Counted from the stretch's first letter, positions 1 to 11,686 are shown. The stretch is 64,000 nucleotides of DNA from Lutraria lutraria (GCA_964023205.1 OZ026835.1:39777083-39841082), one strand, 5' to 3'. Numbers and translations: made by a program. The notes: generated by a model not told the origin, from the letters alone.

Positions 1-79
1 GGTACTATTTTTCAACGCGGATGATTCAAGATTCAAAGATTTTATTTAGTAATAGAGGCCACCGGCCAAGAATACATAT

Positions 80-2040
80 TCAAAAATTTCCGTTAACACC
101 TTTATTTTGCAAACTTTCGAATAATTTGTGATGATCTATTTTATCGAATGCTTTACGGAAATCAACGTATAGGCAATAAAAGCGACCGCCCAGTCTACAT
201 AAATATTTTTGACCCATGGCGTGTAGGCAAAATACATTATCTATAGCTGAGTAGCCATGTCTAAAGCCAGCCTGACACTCATCAATCTTATTATTATCTT
301 CAGCCCAACAGTACAAGCGTTGATTTATGATATTTGAGAAAATCTTATACATGGTGGTTGTTATTGATATACCTCTGTAATTATTTGGATCATACTGAGG
401 CCCGGATTTGTATACAGGACAAACAATACTTTCACCCCATGAGTCAGGGAACATACCGGTAGTAAGTATTGTGTTAAATAAACGACATAAAAACGGAGCG
501 ATAATTTCGCTAGTGCACTTATAGAACCCGGCGTTTATACCATCATTTCCAGCACTTTTTCCAGATGCCAATTTTTTAATAGATAATTTAACATCGTCAA
601 TTGTGATATCAGCATTTAAAAAACTCGTCAGATTCATTATTATCATTTGTAACGATTGGTTGTACATTTTCATTATATAATAGTTTACTAAAATGTTTAA
701 CCCATTCGTTCGCTGTGATACTGCACGTGTTACTTTGTTTGGGCTGAGATTGTTTGAGTTTCTTCCATAACAGGCTAACATTCTTGCTACATTCAACAAG
801 CTTAGTACGCTCTCTATTTTGATAGTCGGATATCTTTCTAGCAATGGTATCTTTAAATATTTTCTTTCTTTCTTTATAGAAATTAAGATCTTCACCGTCA
901 TTTGTAGCTCTAAATCTACGCAATGCGCGGTATTTACATGACTTCGGTGTCTCACATTCATCATCCCACCATGCTGGTTGGTTATTACTTATATATGATG
1001 AATTAATTATAAACACACATACAAGAAGCTGCTTCTTGATATAGACTAGTTATAACATTCACTGCGTTATTTACATTATTATCAACTAAATCATGTAAAT
1101 GTTGTGTACATTGTATAAAAAGTTTATTCAATTTTACTTTAAAAGCTTGGCATTTATCAACATGCCATTTGAACTTAGGAAATGTAAAACCAACATCATT
1201 ATCATCACTACGATATGTTAGTATTGTATCAATATTAAATCTCATTGTACATGTAATGGGAAGGTGGTCTGACTCATCTCTTTCAAGGACATCAAAAAAG
1301 GTGATATATTTAAATAGATTTGTACATGCTATCATATAATCAACGACACTAGCCCCATTTCCCGAAAAACACGTAAAATTTCCAGTAAAATCATTGAACC
1401 TACCATTTAAAACATGTACATCGAATAAACAGCATAAATCAATAAGTGCACGACCAAAACTATTAATCTTACTGTCTTTACTATTTCTTTGTAAATCAAA
1501 AGAACTATTTATGTAATCAGTTTCACCAAAAATATAGAATAAGTTATCTTCAGGTATGAAATCAATCTTATCTTTAATTCTGGCATTAAAGTCGCCTGAA
1601 AAAAAATAGCATAGCATCTGGATAAGTTAGCTTCAAGTTTTCGACATTTTTCTGCATGAGTATAATACCATTTTGTTCGTCGTAGCCAGTATAGATATTA
1701 GATCCTTCTGGTGAAATATAAGAAAAATACATTACTATATCTTTGTAATTGCTTATTTGAGACAAACTAAATAATAACACCACGCAGTCATTCAGATGTT
1801 CAAAAACTCTCGTGATTTTAACTTTCTCAAATAGATTGTTTTTAATAAAAACAGATACTCCACCGCTATTTCTCCACAAACTAGTGTCAAAATATCGAAC
1901 ACAGTCATAATGTACATAATTGTTGAGAAAACTGTCAAACTCCCTACTGTATTTTGCCCATGTTTCACATAGGTGTATAATGTCGAACTGCAAAAGAAAT
2001 GTTTTAATGTCATTACAATCTACGTACTTATTTAAGCCCC
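80..2040 (-). pseudogene. LINE ORF2 remnant: APE endonuclease plus truncated reverse transcriptase
   Basis: ORF2 would encode the endonuclease that nicks target DNA and the reverse transcriptase for target-primed integration. The endonuclease N-terminal part is at 1993-1586 (ETW motif, GGVSVFIK). Its C-terminal part lies in another frame at 1617-1003 (GDFNAR near the start, then SVVDYM and SDHLPI). A linker with WWDDE follows at 1016-609. The RT fingers and palm start in a third frame at about 640-80 (YRGIS, QAGFRHGYSAIDN, VDFRKAFDKIDH). The catalytic (F/Y)ADD block is absent: the reading frame ends at 80 and runs straight into the 3' UTR. Upstream of the ETW block, a TGA occupies the place where a Trp would be expected before NIRGL. 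Intact LINE ORF2 proteins are near 900-1,200 residues, so this copy cannot be functional. Confidence 0.85.
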
Positions 2041-2092
2041 GAATATTTCATGTTGTTATATTAAATTGTAAATCAAAGCCTCGGCCTCGTTC

Positions 2093-3127
2093 CTATTCTA
2101 ACCCGTCCTCACTATCGTGCGCGGTCCAATCGCTTGCTTGCGCGCTATTCACTCCAGTGTCGTCATGGCCCACGTGGTTAAATTCATCCAATCCGGAAAC
2201 TGTGTCTACATCTGCATGACGTTGAATATTATTGTTTACATATTGACCATGTGCTTTGAAACGTGGTGGTCTGGTAAATTGCCTTCTACCAATACACATA
2301 ATCGAGTTTGTTCCATCATCATACTTGTATACTTGGTCGTTAACTATCAGTTTATCATAGCTTATGGCGGCGTAGTTGTTTTTCTGTCGTTCCTCTAGCA
2401 TGCGGTGGCCCAGTTCACGCCTGTGTCGTACAACACGATTTGTATAATCGGGTTTCACTGAGATGTTTGAAGTACGTGAGATTTGTGTTTTCGCTCGGTC
2501 AATTATACACTCACGGTCCTTGAACTTACTGAGTTTGACAATTATTGTACATTTTGCCGGGTCACGTGATTTAACTCTGTGTGCTCGTTCAATTTCGATG
2601 TTTTCCTTTTCGGGAAGATTTAGGTCATTCTTTATAAAATTTCGGACTTTATTTTCACAGTCTGACCACTTTTCGTTTATATTACCAGGGATTCCGTTTA
2701 TACGCAGGTTATTTCGGCGAGAGTGGCCTTCTAATTTGTCGAACTGACCCCTAAGACCCGCCATCTCCGATCTTAAAGCCTGATTTTCAGTTTTAAGTTT
2801 CTCGTTCTCAGCACGTAAACAATTGATAGAGTCCGATATAGAATCAATCTTAGCATTTACCTTGGAGATATCACTAGTCACCCGAGCATTTTGAGAATCC
2901 ATGTCAGATTTCATACTTCTCAGAAAGTCAAACATATCCTGGTTTTGATCTTGTGTCGGAAGTCCGGCAGAGTTACGGCGGTCGTCGGCTAGCGGTTGAG
3001 AGTGAGATGAATATGATGACAACGTCCGTTGTCGTGAACGTGTACCGGCAGCAACATCACTATGCCCAGTTGTAGGTTTTGAACAAGTGATATTATTCCC
3101 TCTACCGTTTACTTTCAATATCCCCAC
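2093..3127 (-). CDS. LINE ORF1 protein, coiled coil plus RNA-binding domain
   Basis: The open frame is about 344 codons. Residues about 60-135 form a heptad-rich coiled coil (runs of SISDSINCLRAENEKLKTE type). This is followed by a segment beginning HSRRNNLRINGIPG, typical of the RRM-like domain of LINE ORF1 proteins, and by a basic C-terminal domain (RRELGHRMLEERQ). Such proteins trimerise through the coiled coil and coat LINE RNA. The frame opens at a GTG directly after a TGA, and no in-frame ATG precedes the conserved part, so the original start has probably been lost. It stops at 2093, just before ORF2. The protein belongs to the same dead LINE and is unlikely to be expressed usefully. 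Confidence 0.75.
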   Translation of the reverse strand: MGILKVNGRGNNITCSKPTTGHSDVAAGTRSRQRTLSSYSSHSQPLADDRRNSAGLPTQDQNQDMFDFLRSMKSDMDSQNARVTSDISKVNAKIDSISDSINCLRAENEKLKTENQALRSEMAGLRGQFDKLEGHSRRNNLRINGIPGNINEKWSDCENKVRNFIKNDLNLPEKENIEIERAHRVKSRDPAKCTIIVKLSKFKDRECIIDRAKTQISRTSNISVKPDYTNRVVRHRRELGHRMLEERQKNNYAAISYDKLIVNDQVYKYDDGTNSIMCIGRRQFTRPPRFKAHGQYVNNNIQRHADVDTVSGLDEFNHVGHDDTGVNSAQASDWTAHDSEDGLE

Positions 3128-3439
3128 TCACAATGAACAAAAGCGATAGAAACACAATCCATTGTAATCCTTTCCTACACAAGTTTATAGGTACTTTTAA
3201 ACCATGTTTGCGTAATCCTTGCTTATTTGGCTGAATAAACAGACCGATAACTAGACGCCAGGCTACGATATTTATCCCCATTTTGGTTTTAAAACACTTT
3301 TCAATATAACACTGAAATTTATGCGTCCATGTTTGTCAAGGGACACAACTCAAGATGTAAGAGGCGTCACTGCATTGTAAGTAATTATAATAAGCTTCAT
3401 CACTGGAAAGATCTAGACAGAAAATTATGATTAGCAAAC

Positions 3440-3601
3440 CTGGGCACCGTTCAGTATTACAATTCCGGGATTCTGCACTATCACCAATGCAGTCACTACC
3501 ACCATGTTCTAGATCAGGATTGTTACATGATCTATTACGTGACTGACTACCACCACCACATGTAACACTACAAGATGCCCATGGTGACCATTCTCCGTCA
3601 A
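3440..3601 (-). CDS. Host gene exon: thrombospondin type 1 (TSP1) domain
   Basis: A single exon of 162 bp encodes one TSP1 repeat, starting VDGEWSPWASCSVTCGGG and ending RNCNTERCPG, with the Trp pair, the CSVTCGGG core and six cysteines in place. In minus-strand reading, the acceptor AG sits at 3603-3602 and the donor GT at 3439-3438; both junctions are phase 1. TSP1 domains occur in secreted matrix proteins and cell-surface receptors, where they bind glycosaminoglycans and other proteins. This is the most downstream exon of the mosaic gene seen here. The acceptor lies only about 35 bp from an inserted LTR (3638-5232), so the branch point and pyrimidine tract may be changed. The exon itself is intact. 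Confidence 0.85.
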
Positions 3602-3637
3602 CTTTAACATGGTAAAAGTGAATACATATATATATAT

Positions 3638-5232
3638 TGTAATACCCTGGGTATTGGTGCTTAATTCTATTTAAGACATTCATATCATCTTAAATTTACA
3701 TACATTTCATTCATCATTGAGTATAACAGAAGAAATGTATTGATGCGGGTTACCTTGCTAAACTTTGTTTGTTGTTGTGTCACATGTTTCCGCGATCGAT
3801 CATTATGATCGTTTATTTTTCAGTGTTAGTTCACATTTTTGGAAAGTGTCACTTTATGCACAATGAAATCGTAACTAGATCTGACACGCATTTACCACTA
3901 TTACGTTTGTTTAATCCATTTAATTAGCACGAAACTGTTTGTGTTTACAATGTTCGTCCTGCGTCCTCTGTGTGTGTACAAATTGCATTATGGTATAGCG
4001 TTAACGCTCGAGTGAATCGCAAGTTATTTTTAGCGATCTATTTACTATTTAAAGTTTAGTAAACTTACAGAGAAAATTACTTTGGTTAGTATATATGGAT
4101 ATATATGTGTATTTTTCCTTGTTGTAAGCAGTCATGTTTTTCTGTTACAAGGACCTACCAATTTTGGGTCGCTACCAGTATTCTTGGTAGCTACCAATGT
4201 TTGTGGTAGCAACGCGCTACCAGTTTCTGGTCTTTCCTACCAGTATTTGGTAGAACTACCAAAGTTGGGTAGTTGCTACCATTACCAAGTATAAAAGCCG
4301 CAGGTTTTTGTGTTTCGGGTTAGTTCAGATTTTCATTTTGCCTGGTAAATATCCTTACGCATTTTTTCTCAGCAATTCTAAAAATAGATTTTTATCGATC
4401 AATATTTAAGTAGTAGATATTACGTCATTACAGGTCCGTAGCTAGACGTATTGTTTTAAACGAGAGATTTAGTATTTAAGTAAATTTTAATGTTTTTTTA
4501 TTTGTTATTGTTAAATATTCTGAACTCTGGTAACTTTGCCATAAATATTTAACAATTCAAGATAGTTTAAGTTTAATACAGTAGAGTTTCCTTAGACTTG
4601 GGTTTTTATGATTTTAACTGTTATTTGAGGAACTTAGGGTTGTCTAACCTGTATTTTCAATAGGTGGTTCAATATTGAACCATTAGATCTTTTGAAGACT
4701 TACTCGATCGTAAATTATTGTATTTGATACTGCTCACTGGTTATTTAATTCTGTTTTATCAGTGGATTAGATCCTTATATTTTGTTGTTTTATTAGTCCT
4801 AAGGTTGTTATCATAATTTTAAGAGCTGTTTTGAGTATAAAACTCCATAAATAAATTATTTATGACTTGAAACTTAATATATCTGTTGTGGTTTATCAGA
4901 TAACTGACCTGTCTGTTTATCTGTCTGTCTGTTAAGATCAGAACCGGTGCTATGTTAGTACTGCTAAGTTGAGTACTTACTAATAAAACACATCACATAA
5001 CTTTAGCATAAACAGGTTCACATTTACTAATTTGGAAAACATAGTCCCTCTGTCTGTTCGTTCGTCTGTCTGTCTAGTGTCAGAATAGTGTACTGAATTT
5101 ATTCAGTAATAGCCAGCTACCAAACCAATAACTGACATTGAGATAGCTAGTTTATCAAACTGGTCGCACACGAGAATATATGCAACTGAAGACCTACATT
5201 TGTAGAAGGGTCCTACACCCTGGATCGTAACA
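3638..5232 (+). mobile_element. Probable solo LTR of a second Gypsy-like family
   Basis: The segment starts TGTAATACCCTGGG and ends CCTGGATCGTAACA, so it has TG...CA ends with a partly inverted terminal motif. It is flanked on both sides by ATAT (3634-3637 and 5233-5236), although the target is an AT microsatellite, which weakens the duplication as evidence. Inside, an array of short hairpins built from CTACCA and TGGTAG lies just upstream of TATAAAAG (4290-4297), the same layout as in the Gypsy LTR at 23.9 kb. No internal coding part is present. The ends were inferred by eye; an LTR-like promoter is the firmer part of the call. Confidence 0.55.
4154..4297 (+). promoter_or_regulatory. Hairpin array with TATA box in the solo LTR
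   Basis: Alternating CTACCA and TGGTAG words, spaced 5-8 nt, form at least four potential stem-loops between 4154 and 4285. The sequence AAGTATAAAAGCC follows directly. A transcription start would be expected about 25-30 bp downstream of the TATA box. The array may be a multi-site protein-binding element or a DNA cruciform region. Confidence 0.55.
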
Positions 5233-5961
5233 ATATATCTATATATATATTTGTACAAAAACTTTTATAAATAGTGAAATGCAAACAATATTGATGATAA
5301 TTATAATTCCAAAGACATATTAAAAAGATATTTTTTATGATAAAAGATGTCAAGTTTAAGTTCCAATAATTCAATACAGTAGTAGCACTTCGTGTAAAAA
5401 CTGGGATGTTCATATACCTTATCCTATTCAATTTCTGCATTTTTAAATATTTTTCATTCTTTGAAGTGATCTTGTTGAACAAAAATAAAAAAAAGTCTAA
5501 TTCTATTCAAACAAGAAATTTTTGTCATTTTAAAGCCCATTAGCTTTTTACTGTACAAAATATATGCAAAAACATTTAATAGCCGATATTATCCCAAGAT
5601 AATTATTACCGACGAAACAAGCCCTTTTTCGTCTGAAAACACTCATTTCACTGTGATTTTTGCTTTTGTAAACTTGAAATATCTAGAGCGCGTAACGTCA
5701 CTTTATTACGTGTGCATAGCATGACTGCAGGAAAACACAGGTGTTCTACAAATAGTATTTATTTCAATGATATTGAAAAATACGACAGTGATTTCGGAAA
5801 CATTTTTTTGTTGCTATAAAGTATGCACGGGAGGAAAACACACCGGATTCCTCTGTTATAGAACAAACAAAAACTATTAGGACCAATGCATTTATAAGCT
5901 TATGGGACTTTAAGTATTATCTGCACTTTGGTCAGAATTAAGTAAAACTTAAACGATATAC
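5233..5961. other. Intron of the TSP1/EGF gene
   Basis: AT-rich sequence between the solo LTR and the next TSP1 exon fragment. No gene, element end or convincing reading frame was seen in it. Confidence 0.5.
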
Positions 5962-6059
5962 TTTGACATTCTCGTAAATTACAATTATGTGTATCTGTAG
6001 TACTACCAGTACAGTCACTGACACCATTTTGTGGTGCTGGATTTGTACAAGTTCTAGTA
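5962..6059 (-). pseudogene. 3' half of a TSP1 exon cut by a LINE
   Basis: The minus-strand reading TRTCTNPAPQNGVSDCTG...CNLRECQ is the C-terminal half of a TSP1 repeat. It ends in phase 1 at a GT donor (5961-5960). The 5' half is at 11,625-11,686, on the other side of the LINE. The heptamer TCTAGTA (6053-6059) is repeated at 11,618-11,624 and is the target-site duplication. Even with the LINE removed the exon would be 160 bp, not a multiple of three, so a frameshift exists independently of the insertion. Confidence 0.85.
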
Positions 6060-6405
6060 TATATATATTTTATTTTATTATAGTGACAGGCATAATAAAG
6101 AAATACACAATGCTACATAATACATGAATATTTTGCAAAACCCAGCCTAAAAAGGCTTATCAGTCACTTATTATAATTATACATTTTATACTAAAAACAT
6201 TTAGTGTATAAACACAGAATTGAAAGGAAAATAAAAAAAAACATTTATAAGGCACATAGACACAGTTTATAGTTTTATCAAAATATGTTATGAATGCAGG
6301 TACAATAGAATATAAAAAATAAATAAATAAAAACCGGTGTATAATATTAAACAATGGAAAATATATGATGTAGTAGAAAATTTATGGACAAAACGTTAAT
6401 AATAA

Positions 6406-9400
6406 TTAAATTTGGACTTTTAAGGCTTCATTGATGAAAATACTTGAGGCTTTAATAGCTTCTTGAATACAAAAACGTTTCTTAAGAGTGTCATAGAAAT
6501 CATTGTTATTGATAATATTTAGGGGCGAAATTTTTAAGTAAAGTTTATCTCTTAAGATCGCGAATTTTTGACAGATAAAGATAAAATGAATCTCAGTTTC
6601 AACTAATCCAGTGTTACATTGCTTGCATAACCTAGATTCTCTTGGAATATTTAGAAAACATCCTGTTTGAATATTTAAAGGTAATGTGCCAGAGCGGAGT
6701 TGAGTAAGGACAGATCTCAAATGTTTTTGCATATTCATTTTTATATAGATTTCACATTCAAAAGTACTTGTACTTGTTTATATACATCAAGTCTTGATTG
6801 AGAAGAACATTCGTTTAACCAATTGGGTTTAAATTTTTCTAAAAGTATATTTTCAGCTATTTTTATAAATGAACCTCTACTATGAAATATGGATTCGTTA
6901 GTAAAGTTTTCTCTCTTGTCCATTTCGTCAAATATTTGTTTAATTTCTTTAGACCAATTATTTCTACATTTTTTAAAATCAAAATTAAAAATTCGTTTAG
7001 TAATTCTATTTTCATTCATGTAAATTAATCTTTTCCATAATCGTAGCATTGATAGTTTACGTCTAATATGAGGTGGTATTAAACCAGTATCACCTTGAAT
7101 TACTGGTGTTGATGTACATTTATGAACTCCAATATAATACTTAAGAATTCTATTGTTAACAGTTATTATTTTGGGGTAATTTTTAAATCCCCACACAGAC
7201 GCAGAATAGTCCATAATAGGGATTATTTGGAATTGTATATTTTAATGAAAGACGAAAACATAGCATCTGTTTGTTTAAATAACATATAAATTAACGACGA
7301 GAATGCTCTACTTGCTGATTCGCTTAGAACATTTGCTGTCTCTGTAACGTTGTTAGAATTCTTTTTTTTTTCTTTTTTTTTTAATGTAGTTAAAATATTG
7401 TTCATATCTAAGACTAAGGTAACATCATCGTATTTTGCATGTAACATTGTATGTATTTATATTATATTTGTAAATATGTTGTTCACATGGGCCTTAGTGC
7501 CTAATGAATAAGAAATAAACTTGTACAAGCATTTCTGTAAAATCGAGAAATTTATTCAGGACGACACCTAGATACTTGTATTTTTCACATATATCTATCT
7601 GAGAATTACCCAGTTTAAAAATAACGGAAGTCCTAGGTTTGCATTTTTTCCTGAAGTGAATAATTTTTGTTTTACTGATATTTATAGACATAACATTTTT
7701 CGAACACCAATTATATAGATGGTTTAACATTAGTTGAAGATTTGTTTCATTCGGAGCTATTAAGGCAATGTCATCAGCAAATAAAAGTATACTGATTGTC
7801 AAATTTTCTTCTAAACATACTCCAAGATTGAGCTGCTTGATCTCATAAGCTAGATCATTTATAAAGATAGAGAATAATGTCGGAGAAATTACGTCCCCTT
7901 GTTTAACCCCAGACGTGATAACTATAAATTGAGTGTAAGCCACGTTGACGTCGACAGTTGCTTTACATTCTTTATATAAAGATTTCAACGAATCAACGAA
8001 ATTGTCGCTAGTTAAGCCTATATGAGCTGACTTGATGTATAAAATGTCTCTATTGACTCTATCAAATGCTTTTTTCATATCGACAAAGCAAGTAAATGTA
8101 TCTAAATGTTCAGCTTTACGATTTCTAATTATAGAAGTTAATGAGAAAATATGATCTTCACAAGACCGATCTTTCCTAAACCCATTTTGTTCATCTTCTA
8201 ATATGTCATTTGTATCGAGGTATTTTACTAGCCTTCTGTTCAATATGTTAGTATACAGTTTGCAGACTGTTGAAATTAAACTAATGCCTCTATAGTTTAA
8301 GGGAACACGGGGATCATTCTGATTACTTTTAGGTATTGGCTTAATAATTGAATTTGCCCAAACAGACGGAATGACGTGTGAATTAAAACACTGGTTAAAC
8401 AATGAAGTCAGTAGATTTATCGATACATTATTTTTAAAGACTTCGTTTGGTAAACAGTCTATGCCTACCGCTATACGAAGTTTCGCCATTTTAATTACAT
8501 ATGCAGTTTCAGACAGCGTAATGGTTGAGTTAATTTCATTTACATGATCAAATTCAAAACCAGATTGAAATTTATTGTGCATTGTATTCACTGTATTTAA
8601 ATCAATGTTTTCCTCACCAGAGTTATATATATCAGCAAAATCAGATTTCCATTTATTCATAATAACATTATGATCAGAAGAAACAGAACCATCGTTCAGA
8701 AGGACTTGATTTGGGATGTTCATAGTTTTATTTTTACTGTTCGATCTCCCAATCTGTTTTATTTTGTTCCAGAATTCGCCCGGATTTCTAGATTGTGATT
8801 CCGATATACCTATTTTAACATTATTATGATAATTTCGTTTAGTTTTTCTATATTCACGATAAAAAAATTGTCGCTTCTGTTTAAAATCAGATTTCAAGGC
8901 ATGATATCCTCGACGAAAAGTGCATTTTAAAAATCTTATCTCGGCCGCTCTATATTCGTCAAAAAGATATGCTAAGTAATTATTCCACCAAGGTTTTAAA
9001 GTCCGTTTTGACAACTTCACGGAACGTTTATCGAAATATTTAAGTTTTGTATCCATTTCGTTGTAGTACGTTTGACATATTGATTCGTATAAAGTATCAA
9101 CATTTTCTTGGTTTAATTGACGTTCCTCTATCATAACAATGGTTTGATTTATTTGTTGTATTATTGATTCATTCAACATAAAATTATTTGGCATATTTGT
9201 ACAATTATGTTTAATAAACAGTCTCTCGTTTGGCGCACCGTGCTTAATAATACCAGCGTCATTTATCTCCCTTGGTTTAGTATCGTCCTGACAGTATGAT
9301 AGAATAAAACTTGTACATAAAACCGAATGGTCAGGCATAGCTCGAGCAGGCAATACATTCAATGTTTTACATAAATCAGAAACAGTTAAGACTGAAAAGT

Positions 9401-10113
9401 ATTTTATAGAGTTATAATGTTCATGATGTAGAAAAATATAATCCACTACGGATTAAGCCCTATGTGAAATGCATGTAAAATTGTCGCTATCAGGGTCAAA
9501 TCTACCATTCAACATACAATAGTGAACACTTTTGAGAAAATCTATAAAGCTTGCACCTCGGGAATTTTTTAACAGTATCAATGATAATTCTTTTTGACAA
9601 GTCACACTCATCAATAACGGGTATGAGGTCAGAGTCATCACCACATCTACCGTTAATATCACCCAAAAATATACAGCGATCATGATCTGAACCTCTATAA
9701 GCGATATTTGTTAAATGATCGAAAAATTCTTGTGTGAATTTTCCATTAGTCGTGTTTTCGGGCCGTATATAATAGACTTTTATCAGAAAGCAATATTTCG
9801 TTACCTTATGTACAAATTCAATACACATTACATCTCTGAATGATTTATCAAATGTGTTTACATCGAATTGTTCTAACAGTTCATTTTTAACAAATAAACC
9901 AACGCCACCAGATCCATTATCATTTGCGCGGATATTCTGTCTATTGTGACCATAATAAGTATATCCATTTACAGTCAGAACATTATCATTTTTCAACTTT
10001 GTTTCTACAACAGCAAATAGATCACGGTTTAGTCTACATAAAATATCTTCTCTAAATTTACCATTATTTGATGTCCATGAATTAACATTCCACGATGCAG
10101 CGGTTAGTTTCAA
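6406..10113 (-). pseudogene. LINE ORF2 (endonuclease, reverse transcriptase, C-terminal zinc motif), frameshifted
   Basis: The start is ATG at 10,113 (MKLTAASWNVNSW, the usual endonuclease opening). Endonuclease motifs ETK, GSGGVGLFVK and GDINGR are seen down to about 9,640. The frame then shifts, giving MLNGRF at about 9,510, a stop, and SVVDY...MPDHSVL in the next frame. The reverse transcriptase lies at about 8,500-7,550: NYRGISLIST, NGFRKDRSCEDHIF, FVDMKKAFDRVN, GVKQGDVISPTLFSIF and the catalytic FADD in LLFADDIALIA. The thumb and C-terminal region continue in other frames at 7447-7223, 7214-6741 and 6738-6406. The last segment carries a CKQC...H....C motif common at LINE C-termini. At least four frame breaks make it non-functional. 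Confidence 0.88.
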
Positions 10114-10152
10114 TAAATTAGAAGCTAAATCACTATTAGACTGGGTGCTGAC

Positions 10153-11248
10153 CTAGTAAGAAGATTTATTATAAACTTGACCGTCTACGATAGGTTTGCC
10201 ATTGCGGAATTTCCAGCGTTTGTTATTAGCAACCGCTTTGTCGATCACAGGCTGTAGAGAACGTTTTGTTTGAATGTCCATCTCTGTCATATCCTCTGTG
10301 ATAAAACAATGATCATTCACAAGACGTTGCCGTTGGTGTCGTAATAGGAAACGCTTGTCTGTGTGCCGTAACAGTTTTACTATTAATTGTCTAGGTTTTT
10401 AACATTTTGTTTACCTGTTCTATGAACCTTCATGATTTCAGCATTTGGTAATCCCACTTTAGCGAAGACTTGTTGTGCAATATTCCAAACGTTTTCATTT
10501 GGTGTTTCCGTAATGTTCAGTATGCGCACGTTGTTTTCTCGAGAGAATAGCTCAAGTTTATTTATATGATCTTTTGCGCGATCAAGTTCATTTCTCGTAC
10601 TATATAGATCATCTTCCATGTCAGCGATTTTCTTATACACAGAATTTACTTCCTCATCCAATGCTTTAATAGAGTTTTTATTTGAGGATACAGTACTTTT
10701 GAGATCTGAATTTGATTTGTTTACATCGTGCACACGTTGCTCCGCATTTGCCGTACTACTCATACATGATTGGACTAGTTCGTTTTGTTTGATTTGCACT
10801 TTATCTTTTTGTTAATATCGGATTCAAGAGATGCGGATGTCTTCTTTACCGCTTCAATGTTCTCTTGTAATAATTTAGTAGAGTTCTCTAAAGTTGTCAC
10901 TCGCGTAGATACAATGTTTATACTTTTGTTAATGGATTTTATAGCCGAACAGATGTTTTGTTGGACCTGTATAACACGCGATATTGAGGAATGGTTTTTG
11001 GTTAAAGATGTTTTTATGGAGTTAAGAGTTTTTTTGCCAAACGATTCAAAGTCAGGGTCACCATCAATATCACCATCTTCTATAATACTCTCCTCAATAA
11101 CTACAGAAGCATCTGCATCATAACTTGATCCTTCATCTTGCACAGTTGTATCACCCTCAGATGAGGAGCCATTTTGGGTCTTTCTACGTTTTTTTAGCTT
11201 TCCCTTTAATCCCCATGATTTTAATGAACGTTTGTTACGTGAAGTCAT
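10153..11248 (-). pseudogene. LINE ORF1 (coiled coil, RRM-like, C-terminal domain), frameshifted
   Basis: A likely start is the ATG at 11,248 (MTSRNKRSLKSWG). The N-terminal 60 residues are basic, then acidic. A long coiled coil follows (about 11,000-10,580). The frame changes near 10,790, leads to FSRENNVRILNITE (the RRM-like entry) and breaks again near 10,390. The C-terminal domain is recognisable in a third frame at 10,380-10,153 (HTDKRFLLRHQRQRL, then a segment ending VDGQVYNKSSY), stopping at 10,153, about 40 bp before ORF2. Its role would be RNA binding and chaperoning of the LINE transcript. Confidence 0.75.
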
Positions 11249-11617
11249 GAAATATGTGATCACTGTTCCATAAACCTACTATTTCACACAGGTAGACAGT
11301 TGACGGATATCACTCAAATAAACGATATTAATCCAGTAGTATCAATAGGATTAGCTGAATGCGTGAAGTTTTCGTGAACGGTTTTGATCAGTTGAGTGTA
11401 ACAAAATTTTCAAACAATGAAAAGTTCATTTACTTCCAAATACTGACTTTAATAATATCTTTTTTCAATATCCATCATCAGCAATCGATAGTCCGTTTTT
11501 TAACTAATCCATTGATATAATTTTCACTGCAATAAGTTCCCAATAACAACACATAATTATTGCACATAAATCCAGAGACAAAAAGCCGCGACCCTACACC
11601 TTGACTGACACATCTAA

Positions 11618-11686
11618 TCTAGTACGTGTGTGAGCCAACATCATATGAAGCACAAAAAGTTGTCCATACTGCCCAACCACCATTTA
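11618..11686 (-). pseudogene. 5' half of the TSP1 exon cut by the LINE
   Basis: In minus-strand reading the acceptor AG is at 11,688-11,687, and the exon opens in phase 1 with VNGGWAVWTTFC, a TSP1-type tryptophan block. The CSVTCGGG core is eroded, and the reading frame is off by one relative to the 3' half at 5962-6059. The TSD copy TCTAGTA occupies 11,618-11,624. Confidence 0.75.

Larger units (their letters stand above)
18..3170 (-). mobile_element. Non-LTR retrotransposon (LINE), degraded, copy 1
   Basis: Read on the minus strand, an ORF1 (3127-2093) is followed by an endonuclease/reverse transcriptase ORF2 (about 2040-80) and a short tail. The tail around positions 18-48 contains back-to-back copies of the heptamer-like unit CTTGAAT/CTTTGAAT, a usual LINE 3' microsatellite end. 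ORF2 carries several frameshifts, a likely nonsense change and a large internal deletion, so the copy is inactive. The 5' limit was not fixed; 3128-3330 probably includes its 5' UTR. The clade was not assigned; an endonuclease of APE type plus a coiled-coil ORF1 is compatible with CR1/L1-like groups. Confidence 0.85.
6060..11617 (-). mobile_element. LINE copy 2, near full length, inserted in a TSP1 exon
   Basis: A 5.56-kb element in minus orientation, bounded by TCTAGTA target duplications. It holds ORF1 (11,248-10,153), ORF2 (10,113-6,406) and a 3' end in an (AT)n/TTTTATTT tail at 6060-6075. Both ORFs contain frameshifts, so the copy is dead. The region 11,264-11,617 is the 5' UTR. The C-terminal Cys/His motif and the coiled-coil ORF1 place it in a group related to copy 1, but the proteins are clearly different. 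Confidence 0.88.

Noticed and set aside
4082..4294. 70-codon hydrophobic frame
   Set aside because: It is the translation of the CTACCA/TGGTAG hairpin array.
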